From the NCBI GenBank assembly GCA_003255025.1, contig QANY01000261.1, positions 806,001 through 870,000 on the forward strand: a DNA stretch of 64,000 nucleotides, read 5' to 3'. The position numbers and the translations under genes were made by a program. Position 1 is the first letter of the stretch. Every line of letters starts with the position of its first letter. Of the stretch, positions 1 through 10,566 are shown piece after piece. The notes under the pieces are model-generated. The model had not been told where the DNA came from and made no database searches. It saw only the letters and a list, made by a program, of their open reading frames with translations. This stretch comes from Datisca glomerata. Taxonomy: Eukaryota > Streptophyta > Magnoliopsida > Cucurbitales > Datiscaceae.

Positions 1-1865
1 CTTGGAAATTTTCATTTACTTAGTAATTTTTCAACTCTTTGCCACTTTTATGTACCTTTATTGTCACTTAGTCGTACGCTTAGTCATTTTTAAATGCTTA
101 ACTATTATACATATTTAATAATTTTCATACACTTAACCAATTTCAAAACTTAGTTATTTTCACAAATTTGCTTATTTTCTCACACAACCATTTTCACAAA
201 CCTGCTCATTTTCACACACTAAACCATTTTCACAGTTGTTTCAATACCGGTGATTTCATATACTGGAAAATTTCATACAATTATGTCTTACATTTATTAT
301 TTTACACACTATCAAGTCTTACATTTATCGATTCATATGTGTCACATTAATATGTATGTCATGATCATATATGAATTATTCAAATCTATGAAATATATTG
401 TTGTACTTTTATGACAAGTATTAAATGAGACAAGTTTTCACCATCTATAGTTATAAGTTATGATGTTATGATGGTCAGTAAATCATATTTATCGGTTTGA
501 CAAACACGTATAACCTCTAAGGTCGGTTTACCTTTTATTTTATAATTATTACCCCATAAGAACGTATCATTGATTATGTTGTCGTGATTTTATGACAAGT
601 ATCAAGTAAAATCATTTTCACCATTTAACGAATATGTATAACCCCCAATGTTGGAGGTGAACACCTTTAGATTTATGGTGAACCCCACTACATTTTAGAA
701 GAACACCTCGAAGAAAATTAATTTTTAAATTTGGGTGAACACCTCAAGAATTTGTTGTACCCCACTACAAATTCATTGAACCCCTAAAATTGCAATCGCC
801 ACTCATCATGTCCCGATCGCCACTAAAAAGCCCATAATCACCATCCTAAAGGTGCTAATCGCATCTTCATGGCCAATCTCTATACTTTGAGCTCTAATCA
901 CAACAGTTCATCCTAATCGCCACCCCTGGATAGGCGATCACCATTGGTAGTCGTAATCACCATCAAAATGGCCAATAATCGGCATGTCCACCATAAAGCC
1001 TAAAATTGTTATTTTTTAATTAATTACCATACACCGAAAAAATCACAGATAAAATTAGTACGTTCTCTCAATGCAAACATTCACGATATTCGCTGATATG
1101 TGAAATTAGATTGGATTAAGTAAGAATTCCTGAAGCAATTGAACACTTATTCATAAACTCGATAAAAGTTATCATTGATAATGTTGTTATGTTTTTGTGA
1201 CAAGTATCAAGTGAGATAGGTTTTCACCATACATAATTATAGGTCATGATGTTATGATGATCGGTAAGTCATATTTATTGGTTTGACGAACACGTATAAC
1301 CTACAAGGATTAAATTTTAGTGTTAAATCAAACTTATCCTCTAAAAGTTTGTAATAAAATATTGAAATTTGAACTTTAACTTTTTACACACTGAACCATT
1401 TTCACAAACTTTCTTATTTTCACACTTAATCATTTTCACACACTGAACCATTTTCACAGTTAGTTCAATACTAGCAGTTTCATGTACTTGGCAAATTTCA
1501 CGCACTTAATCATTTTTACACACTTAGTCATTTTCATATATCTAGTCATTTTCAAACACTTAGGCAATTGCACACTTATATTCACATACTCGGTCTCTCT
1601 CTCCCTCTTTATCATGGACTTAGTGATATTCATCATTTTCACAAACTTAATCAATTTCACAGACTTAGTCATTTTCAAACACTTAGTCATTTTCACAAAC
1701 ATGCATATTTTCACACACTTAACCATTTCACACACATAGCCATTTCAAACACTTCGCCATGTTCACAAACTTGCTTAATTTCACAAGCTTAACATTATAT
1801 AATTCTGTTTTACATTTATCATTTTCACACTGGATCATTTTAAATTTACTTAGTCATTTTCATTT
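1..1865. repeat. AT-rich degenerate minisatellite (CATTTTCAC / ACTTAGT words)
   Basis: Two blocks, about 1-245 and 1385-1865, consist of variants of an 18-20 base unit built from the words CATTTTCA, CACACTTA and ACTTAGT. The block at 1385-1865 holds roughly twenty imperfect units. Short open frames on both strands here are only read-throughs of the unit, giving His/Phe/Thr-rich or Lys/Met/Val-rich peptides, and are not genes. Between the blocks lie AT-rich DNA and a GATCGCCA-rich stretch near 790-990. No gene is visible. Confidence 0.7.
398..1309 (+). repeat. Dispersed direct repeats of about 125 bp
   Basis: A segment at 398-522 recurs at 1181-1309 with the same order of words (ATGACAAGTAT, TTTTCACCAT, GATGTTATGATG, GGTTTGA, AACACGTATAACC). 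A shorter third copy lies at about 578-655. These look like diverged copies of one repeat unit inside the AT-rich block. No coding capacity is seen. Confidence 0.6.
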
Positions 1866-2465
1866 CTTCACTTAATATATACTCTTTGTAGATGTCCTCC
1901 CATTTCATCAATTCAGATAAGGCCTTGGTGAAGATCGTACGCACGATTGCCCCGTCGAGTAACATAATATTTTTTGTCTCAAAATTCTCAATTTCTTAAT
2001 ACAAACATTAATGATTTTCACTCATATTTGAAATTGAATTAAGTACCACTACAAATGAATAGTTCTTCTGATACCAATTCCTTCTAAACACTCTAAAATT
2101 ACACTTAAAACCTACTTCTATACATAAATACATAAATATTACACTAGAAAGTAGCAGAACATGATGCACATGCCAGTACTTTTTAATGACTACTTCAACT
2201 GTACCAAATTACCACTCAATGAGGCAGCTCATAGACTTTCAATACTATATGATCCAGATGGACTTTCTCAAATTTGGTTGTATAGCTGCAAGATTTAGAA
2301 TCCAAATCTAACAAACAATAAGTGTTATTGTTACATGTTAAGTATTAGCCATTTGATAGTGTATGAAATAACTAATCTTGTAAGAAAAGAAGATGGTAGA
2401 CAATATTTCTTTAAAGAATAATAAGAATAAAAAAAGCATCAACTCTTTAGTGTATGAAATACCAG

Positions 2466-2555
2466 CCCCCCACTTAACCTTCTGCCTACATAGACTTGAC
2501 CAAAGTCATCCTTGCCCAGTTTCTTTTCTACCTTGTGCACAAGAGAATTACCCAC
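2466..2555 (-). pseudogene. Fragment of a plant casein-kinase-1-like (MLK/HD16-type) kinase exon
   Basis: The minus strand reads 30 codons containing [21 protein letters not shown], the start of a protein kinase domain. In plant casein-kinase-1-like (MLK/HD16) proteins this place normally reads [15 protein letters not shown], so one glycine of the P-loop is replaced by Asp. The frame stops soon after. I could not find the following kinase exons downstream (lower coordinates) or the acidic N-terminal exon upstream. It is best read as a captured or decayed exon fragment. An intact multi-exon gene is unlikely because the next coding segments are missing. Confidence 0.55.
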
Positions 2556-3686
2556 TTATACCTGCATGATGCAAGATTGAAGTATGAAAAACGCAGGATA
2601 GATATAAAATCTAACTATGAATGACAAGTATAAGAAAACGCTAAAGGGAAAAACATTTCTAAGCTAGATGAGAACTCATAAACATGAACAAAATAAGCAT
2701 CGGAGATGTCACTAGTTCTGAACTAAAAATAAAAGCACCCAAATATTTTGTATATGACATTTCATAAAAGAAAAATTAAAGAGCCTAAAATAAGGAATAC
2801 CTTTTAAAAATGACAATGAATTACATAGAAAAAGCCCTTTAAATAATTCTAAATACTAAAGTAGTCGATATTAACCTCCATTTTTAGAATCTAAGATTGC
2901 AACATCAATGAAAGATTCAATATAATAAATATAGACATCCTTAGAAAAATAAAGAGATATTACGTCGGTTACTATCAGATGTGAACGATCAATGAGCATC
3001 GGAAAGTAAATATGCGAACTGAAAATACAATAGATGCATAAGAGAAGATAATATTATTGGAGAGATAGTATAAAGATTTATGTTTTCTATGTACCCATGT
3101 ATACGAAGTGAATGTACCTAAAAAATCTTGCTTAAAACCATATCAAACTCAGAAATATAGTTCGTACACTTTCTTAAGCCGTCATAGCTTCAGATAATAC
3201 AAAATAAAACTGAGAACAAATTCAACATCAAGGAACAAATTCAACTAAATTGCTTAATCATTTGGGCAGGGCTCGTGTTATAATGAAAACGATTCTCAGA
3301 AATAAAATAATATCCAATTTGATCATTAAAATTTAAAAATAACAAATAAAACTGAAAACATCAAAAGAACTTCAAATCCGATCATCGTGGAAGCTCAAAG
3401 AAATGAAAACGGAGAGAAGATACTCACATATAGATTCCAAAAGAACAATGAACGACTAGATTCGAAACCAAAAGAAGTGAATCAAAGGGAAAAACAGATC
3501 TGATGGCGGCTCAAATACCCATGATCTTCATCATATTTGATAGTGAAAACAAAGATTCAAAAACATAAATTTTAAAGAAGGTGATAAAAATCAAAACTTT
3601 AAACGAGGAAAAATAATTTTATTAGGTGGAGATGTGCCAGGAACAACCAGAATTATTTTATCTAAAATATGGTGGAACCATGACAA
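2556..3686. other. AT-rich stretch with no recognisable gene
   Basis: About 1.1 kb of AT-rich DNA with stops in all frames. It could be an intron or flank of the broken kinase gene, but no second kinase exon, splice pair or repeat family was recognised. Confidence 0.4.
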
Positions 3687-3728
3687 CCCCCCCCCCCCCC
3701 CCCCCCNNNNNNCCCCCCCCCCCCCCCC
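3687..3728. other. Poly-C run with a 6-base N gap (assembly artefact)
   Basis: Runs of C flank N at 3707-3712. The proline-rich open frame across it (about 3626-3811, plus) is produced by the homopolymer and is not a gene. Confidence 0.85.
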
Positions 3729-3799
3729 GCACATGCAACAAATGTTTCATCTCTAAAATAACATATATAAGAAGAAATTACAGGTTAAAGCTTTACCTA

Positions 3800-4335
3800 A
3801 ATCCTCCATAACCGTCAAAGCTCCATCTTCCTTGCATCCACCATCTCTGTTAACCCAAGAGAAAAACAATAGCCAAGTCACAGAAGGAAGGAAAGAGAGA
3901 AAATATTGAAAAAACATGTTTTACAACTTGCATCCCAAGCCAAATAAAGCATCTTAAACAAATGCTCAAACCCATGTATCAATCTCACTCATGGCATTTC
4001 CCATCTGATTCTTTCTGCAAACCCATAGATCAGAGGAGGTGAGGCTGAATTTACGCTTTGGGTGTTTGGTCAAGGCAACGATGACCTTCATGGTGGCGGC
4101 AACTTCTTGGTGATGCAACTCTAAGGCGAACTCACGAGATCTGAAAGAGAGATTACCACCGTGGAGAGAGAGGGGGATGCTCACGTGCCCTAATTTTTTG
4201 TTATGGGAAGTCGAAGGAGAGTGGAGGATAGGAGAAGGGGCTGAGCTTCATCTGGGTTTTAGGGTTTTTTTGGTTATGGGAAAGGGGAAATCGAGGAGAG
4301 ATGAGGAAAGGAGAAAGGGAATGTGAAAAAAGGAT
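3800..4335 (-). other. Possible decayed 5' end of a minus-strand gene abutting the MULE
   Basis: On the minus strand this stretch has the look of a plant 5' leader: a CCCTAAAACCC word, pyrimidine-rich tracts, then an open frame of 72 codons at 3966-4184 with an internal Met (MKVIVALTKHPKRKFSL). No protein family is recognised and no following exon is certain. The MULE end at 4336 lies immediately upstream, so if this was a gene the insertion hit its promoter or leader. Plausible but weak. Confidence 0.2.
4327..4335. repeat. Left 9 bp target-site duplication of the MULE
   Basis: AAAAAGGAT directly abuts the left TIR and matches TAAAAGGAT at 19125-19133 in 8 of 9 bases. Confidence 0.8.
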
Positions 4336-4423
4336 GGGTTTATTGCTAAAGTATACCCCTACACTAACCATTTTGCAGAATCTGATCTCTACACTAATTT
4401 TTTCTTACCCTGACCCTTGACCC
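4336..4423 (+). repeat. Left terminal inverted repeat of the MULE
   Basis: It matches the reverse complement of 19036-19124 along its length, sharing GGGTTT, the CTACACTAA/ATACTAA block, ATTTTG(C/T)AGAA, CACTAATTTTT and CTTACCCTGACCC. The inner end is the CCTGACCC(T/C)TGACC block. Confidence 0.85.
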
Positions 4424-4882
4424 ACCTTAAATTAATTAGCTTGTGAAGTTACCAAAAATCCCCTTCACGAATTCCAAATGACAGCTTGAAAAAAAAGTGA
4501 TGATTATACATTTTCATTACACGAAACCCCGCCCTTTCGTGTACCTCATTTACATTTCCCTCATTTCTCTCTTACAATTACTATCTCTCTCTCTCTCGAA
4601 GTCGCAGCATCGCTCTCTCTGCAAATCCTTGAGTCTTCGTCTTCCATAGAAAGGAATCACAACAAGGTAAGTTTTTATTTTCTGGATTCTGAGATCTTTT
4701 TTTCTAGGTTCCAGGTGTTTTTTCTAGGTTCTGAGGGTTTTTTCTAGATTTCTGCATTTCTTTTTTTTTTTGTGAATGTCCGGATCACAACAAGATTATT
4801 TTTTTGGGTTATTAATATTTTTTTTCTTCTGGGTTTCTAAGGTTCTGGTCTTGGTGGGTGTCTATTTTCTAGGTACATGCTC

Positions 4883-5036
4883 GTCGTGTAACCATCATGT
4901 AGTGTAAATGGGGATTGTGTAAATCTCGTGTACACTATATGACGTTTACACGTGTAGTCTACACGAGGACTATACCAGGGTCATGTACACATCGTGTAAT
5001 ATACACGATGACTACATGAGTATCATGTACAATTTC
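4883..5036. repeat. Palindromic CGTGTAG minisatellite, array 1 (intron 4667-5067)
   Basis: Repeated words CGTGTAG/CTACACG and TACACGAGG lie inside an intron bounded by GTAAGT at 4667 and CTACAG at 5062-5067, just upstream of the first coding exon. Confidence 0.8.
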
Positions 5037-5070
5037 TGATCTTATGTTTGTCTTAAATTTTCTACAGGTT

Positions 5071-5760
5071 ATGGCTTCATCAAAGATGCAACTAAGATAG
5101 GTCTATGATGTTAATAGAATTCCAAAAGCAAGGGTCAATGCAAAGTGCAATACCCACTGCACAGCGGTTATCAAGACCAAGTTGACAGCTCCTCAACTCT
5201 CCCTATTTAGGGAGACATGCTTTGGCCATCTCCTTGATCTCCCAACCTGAAGTTTTCAGCAACTGTCTGCCACCAGGTGCTGGCCAAGGAGGTCGAATAT
5301 GTCAACGACACTCCATCTGTGAGAAAATCTGGTTTCTTGTTAATGAGGAACCACTATGTTTCTCCAAGAAGGATTTCTCGTTGATGATCACACTAAACTT
5401 TGGTGAAGCCCAGGATGAGAAGAAGACATGTGGCCCCAACAGAATCTTTGATCTGTACTTTCCTAAAGCCCAATCAATAACCTCAGTTGAGTTAGAGGAG
5501 AACTTTAAAAACTCTGAATATAAGGCAGATTCTGATCGGGTAAAGATGGCTCTGATTTATTTGCTAGAGTATTTTCTATTGGGGAAGGAGAATCATACCC
5601 TAATTGAGAAGAGATGGATGGTTTAGGATGACTACTTTGAAGCGTTCAACCAATATATGTGGGGAGAGCTCTCTTTCTCCAAAATAGTGAAATCATTATT
5701 AGCTGTCAAGAATATTGTTTTTTACGATTTTAAAGATAAAAAATAAAAAAAGCACAGAAA
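5071..5760 (+). pseudogene. DUF1985 domain region
   Basis: The first frame gives LTAPQLSLFRETCFGHLLDL, the typical DUF1985 opening. The frame then shifts, and from 5222 the continuing domain reads IWFLVNEEPLCFSKKDFSL, FDLYFPKAQSITSVELEENF, LLEYFLLGKENHTLI and FEAFNQYMWGELSF. Stops at about 5098 and 5624 and at least one frameshift break the domain. The order of conserved words fits DUF1985 proteins of Ulp1-type plant transposons. Confidence 0.7.
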
Positions 5761-6222
5761 TACCCCGCTGTTGTTCATGGATATTAACTCAATGGATGTC
5801 CATTTGCCTTCCCGGTACAATTTATTTAATTCTATGTAGTGATGTATTGAATTATTTATGTGATGAATATTGAATTACTCTCTTTTGTTTAAATAGACAT
5901 TGGTATTTGAAAGTATCCCCTTGGTGGGTAGTTTTTATGGTAACCTGATTTCGACCAAGGTGCCAACAATTCCAAGCGGTGTCCGACCACGATAGTATCG
6001 GTTGAGAATCTCCAAAAAAAAATTTTGAAGGAGAATGTATGTTGGTGAATTATGTTGACAAGTTAATTTATATTACTTTCACATATACTAATTATATTTC
6101 TTGAATTTTAGTTGACAATTCTTTCCTTGGTCCCTACTGAGGAGGAAGAAGAAAAAAGCTACTGGAGATAAGTAGTTGGGGAGAATGTATGTTCAAAATC
6201 ATTTTCTACCATTCTTCTTTTT

Positions 6223-6497
6223 GTACACGCACCTCGTGTAGTCATCGTGTAGGCTACACGATGGTTACATGTAGTCATCGTTTAGTCTACACGATGGTTA
6301 CATTGACCTAGTGTAGTCTACACAATAGTTACACAGATCTCGTGTAGTCATCATGTAGATCAATGTAACCACCGTGTAAATTACACGAGGTCTATACAAC
6401 CATTGTTTAGTCTATACGAGGGATACTCGAGGTCCATGTAACTGATCGTGTAGTCTACACGATGACTACACGAGGTCAGTGTACCCATCATGTAGTC
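6223..6497. repeat. Palindromic CGTGTAG minisatellite, array 2 (intron 6187-6542)
   Basis: About a dozen half-units such as CATCGTGTAG and TCTACACGATGGTTACA. The intron is bounded by GTATGT at 6187 and TTTTTTTAG ending at 6542. The nested copia begins 18 bases after the acceptor. Confidence 0.8.
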
Positions 6498-6559
6498 ACC
6501 CTTTATTCTGGTTTGTCTGCTTAATATTACATGTTTTTTTAGTCGACGCCCCCTCAGTG

Positions 6560-8772
6560 TGTTGGGAATTATGCCCTGAAAGCATATGTATTGACATTTT
6601 GATATGGAATTTAATGAGGATTACATTTTTTTATAATTGTTCTTTAAAACTTCATATTCATTAATGAGACTATGATCTTGTATTAGTACGAGAGGATTAA
6701 GATCATAGATAATGAATAAAATTGTCAGCAACATATAAAAGTATGGAATCTTTAATGAATGGTTGCTAGTACGGTTCACTAAGCATTATAAAGCATTTGA
6801 TCTAGATCCGGATCATTGATGTGGATATACATCTTAGTGAAGGTACTTTATATAATGAGATTATATATGACTGGACTGATATGAATTAATATCTTTATCA
6901 ACGTGCCATTTATCATAAAGATTTAATAAACATCAATTTGATGATCATATATAAATATGTCTGAATCTTGAGTAGTCATGAACTCCTATACATGTCTCCT
7001 GGATCTTTTGATTCACTCGTTAAGGTTTGTTTGTAAAACAAGCTAGTAACTTTTGTTTTGGAGATTCATTGATATGGATGGTTTAGAACATGATCTTACA
7101 AGATTTGGAATTCAAGTTTTCTTAACGGATCGTATATCGGTTCCCTTAAGTGTTAGAAAATTGAATGATTATTGGGCTCAAATTTATAATAAGATTATAA
7201 ATTAGCCATTCACTAGTGAATTAATAGTACTTAAGGATCAAGAGGCATTTAGAAGGGTAAAATGATAATTTCAACCAATTCTAATTTACGAACCAATAAT
7301 TGGAGGACATAACTATATGACATGATTATATCAGTGGATTATATGAGAATATTCTGTAAATATAATCTATAATCTCTAAGAGTGAAATTTCATATTTATA
7401 GTGTAGCAATAATGGAATTAATAAATAAAAATATTTAATTAAAAAGTTTAGTTAATAATCTAGTTTATTGTAACTTAGGATTATAGGTACATGGTCCCCA
7501 AGTCACATCTATACTACACAGCCTAGGCTGTGAATATTTCAGGACATGAGAAAATGACTAACTTGCAAATGAATTTTTATTATGGGGCAGGTACATAATT
7601 ATAAGATAATTAAATGTGATTAATTAATTAAGAATTGATTAATTGAATTATTTATATATAAATGTAATTTTTGGAATTATATATCTCTAAATAATTATCG
7701 ATTATTTTTCTAATTATCGATAAGTTAGACAAAATATCTAATTTGTAAAATTAGATAATTAAAATTTTATTAGATAATAATTTGGATAAACTAAATCTAT
7801 TGTTTGTGAAATAACAGTTAATTTAGTTGATAGGAATACTCAGATATGTTAATTTTGAAATAACTATTATATAAATATTTATCTGATTAAAAAATATTTA
7901 AGTCACAGTAATTGCCACGAGACAATCACTGATTGGGTATCAGAGATTGACATAGACTACTACAGTGCCACGTGGCACTACAGTAGTAAGGGTGCAATAC
8001 TCTAGTGCCACATCACACTGCGTGAGGAACTATGATGCCTCAAGGCACACTACAGTGCCATGTGGCACTACAGTTGAGCACCATTATACAGTGGGTCCCA
8101 CTGCATTGCGTAATTTAAAATTAAATATTAATTTTAATTTTAATTATCCCTAAATATCTGATACGCCATTATCAAGAAAGATATACAAATATTATTCTGA
8201 TGGCATCAATAAGAAAAGTTCAATTGAATCAGTTCATCAATCTAATAATTGGGTTGAGAACACAATTACTCAGAGTGATTTTTCTCTACAATTAATAATT
8301 AATCAAATCTCAAAAAGAATATTCATTGTGTTCTTTTAGAGAATCGTTTGACAAAAGTCATTCTCAGTAAATCTTTAGATCTCATGTGTTGAGAATATCT
8401 AGAGACATAAAAAGTGTCTTGTAATATTATACGCGCTCACACACGTCCTAGTATGTTGAGAATTGACTTGTAAGGTCTTGGTATGGATCTCGTAGTTTAC
8501 TAATCGTTGGAACGGTTTCGTGGGACGGAGGATCAGTCAATTTTGCAAGGACGCTTGATTTAGATTAAAAGAGGTATATGATTCCTAACCTTGTATTTTG
8601 TGGATTTAATATATAAATATATAATAGATCCTGACTGATTGAAAAAGAGTTTTCAATAAAAAAAATTATTTGGTTATCGTGGCGTTGCGCAAGTGTTTTT
8701 TTATCCAAAAGGATTTATATTTATTAAAAAAATTAACATGCTTTCGCCGCCCGTGCGCGATGTTCACCAACA
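6560..8772 (+). repeat. 5' LTR of the nested copia (about 2.2 kb)
   Basis: Starts TGTTGGGAATTATGC and ends GTTCACCAACA. It matches 13842-16105 along its whole length with many substitutions and small indels, so the insertion is not recent. It contains a cluster of GTGCCACGTGGCAC palindromes at 7957-8075. Confidence 0.9.
7957..8075. promoter_or_regulatory. Cluster of CACGTG palindromes in the 5' LTR
   Basis: CTACAGTGCCACGTGGCACTACAG-type words occur here with a perfect G-box palindrome (GCCACGTGGC, about 7968-7977) and diverged copies nearby. In plants the G-box core CACGTG is bound by bZIP and bHLH factors. The equivalent cluster lies at about 15270-15410 in the 3' LTR and 39527-39640 in the second copia. 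That it regulates the element is inference; it could also simply be a hairpin-forming minisatellite. Confidence 0.45.
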
Positions 8773-10566
8773 AGTGATATTAGAGCAGTCTTTATATATT
8801 TATATGTTAAATAATATGTGAGTTTTCTTGCATTATTCATATAATATGAGATATTTATGAGTGAATGGTTATGTTTTCTGAATGTATGAACAATAATGGA
8901 TCGTTTATTGTATGGTGGTTATTGGGTTAGACTTTGTTCTTTAATTTTCTTTAGATCTTGTGTAAGCCAGCACGGAAAATAGGATTTTTGGTGCTAGCGC
9001 GGCCAATATTCCAGCGGCGGCAAGCTATCGGCGAAGGTCGGTGGCCGGCAAAGGTGGTTGGCCGGCGGCAGTGATGGCGGTTGGTGCCAAATGTCACCGC
9101 ATTTAGGGAAGCTTCACACAAACCTTGATACCAACCAACCATATCACTATAGGATTTTATGGTAACCTTATCTTTATCTATTATCCTTTTAAGTTTTGAA
9201 ACTAATGTAATTTTAAAATTAAATTAATTTTTAATTTTGTGAAAATTAGAAATTAATAGGTTGATTGAGTTTGATCAAATCAAATAAAATATTTATTTGA
9301 CTAAATCAAATTCAACTATTTTAAAGGAATAATTATATAAATTATTTTTAATTAAATAGAATTTGGTTCAAAGTTTGAAAATTATGAAGATGAACATGAG
9401 GAGTAGAAGATAATATTCGAGAAATATGTGTTCTTGGAGTCCGCTTTGTAATTTTATTTCTTTATTTCAATGGTTGTAATTTAGAAATACCTAATATTCA
9501 CTTGGTCCATTATTATTTTATTTAATTGTTAAATAATTGTTTAATTGCCATGTTTGATAACATGTCCATACATTAATCGATCACATGCCAAGCATGAAAA
9601 TCTAGTTTTATTTAATCATGCATCTCATACGTAGAAATATGATTTATTAGGATTGTTCTAATATGTTTATATGTATTATTTTATGAAAGAAATTGCATGT
9701 AAACTGCTAGATTTTAATTAGTTAAAACTTGGTAATCACACCACACTAAGAGTCATAGTAACCTTTAGGATTACCGACTTTAGTAAAAGAGTTTTATTAA
9801 AGTTTGATGAATATAATCAATTAGTTAATCTAATTTAACCTAATTATGACTTAGGCTCTTAGGAAGGTTAAATGAACTTAGACTAATGAGATTGGCATAA
9901 CAAATTATGAAATATTCATAGGGTTATTATTTAAAGAAATGATTAATTTGGAGATAATTAATTAGTTAAAATGGAAACACGTAATCCTAAAATAGTGAGT
10001 GGGAGAAGGTTGACATGTCAATATAACATATTATCTCCATTATTAGTACAATATTGTGAGATGTAGTAAGGACATCGAGATCGTTTTGCTTTCATCCCCC
10101 TAAGGAAGGTTTCGAGCTTTACCAATACCAAGGTTGAACTTCTTAAGAAGATAGGAGGAAGTATGTAGCTTCGTTTCAATCGACCCTAAGGCGTCATATT
10201 CTAAATGAAGTCATGGAATCTAAAATGATGGGTTACACCCACAAAGTCACAATTAAGCTTTCATGTGGATAGTTGTGACTTGACCGAATAAGCAATACCT
10301 TATTGTTAAAAGAGAAAATATGAAATATTTTAAGTTTTTATTAATAAGGATGAGAATGTCTCATAAACAGTCTAAGGTTAATTTGACTGACCCTAAGGCA
10401 GCACATTAATCATTGGGTTGTTTTATCATGATTAGTAAATGTTAATTTTGTTTGTTTATTATGTTACATTCATGCATCACGTTTGTTTTTCGAACTCTAG
10501 AAAAAATTTATCAATTATATTGAATCTTGTATGTTTTAAATTTAAGTTATCATTATTACGTCTACC
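8773..10566 (+). other. Primer-binding site and leader of the nested copia
   Basis: Directly after the 5' LTR, GTGATATTAGAGCAG (8775-8789) resembles the TGGTATCAGAGC site complementary to initiator Met-tRNA. The rest is a long AT-rich leader with a GC-rich patch at 8980-9080. Parts of it recur in the second copia (37960-38430 and 39040-39340). No gene is seen here. Confidence 0.6.
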
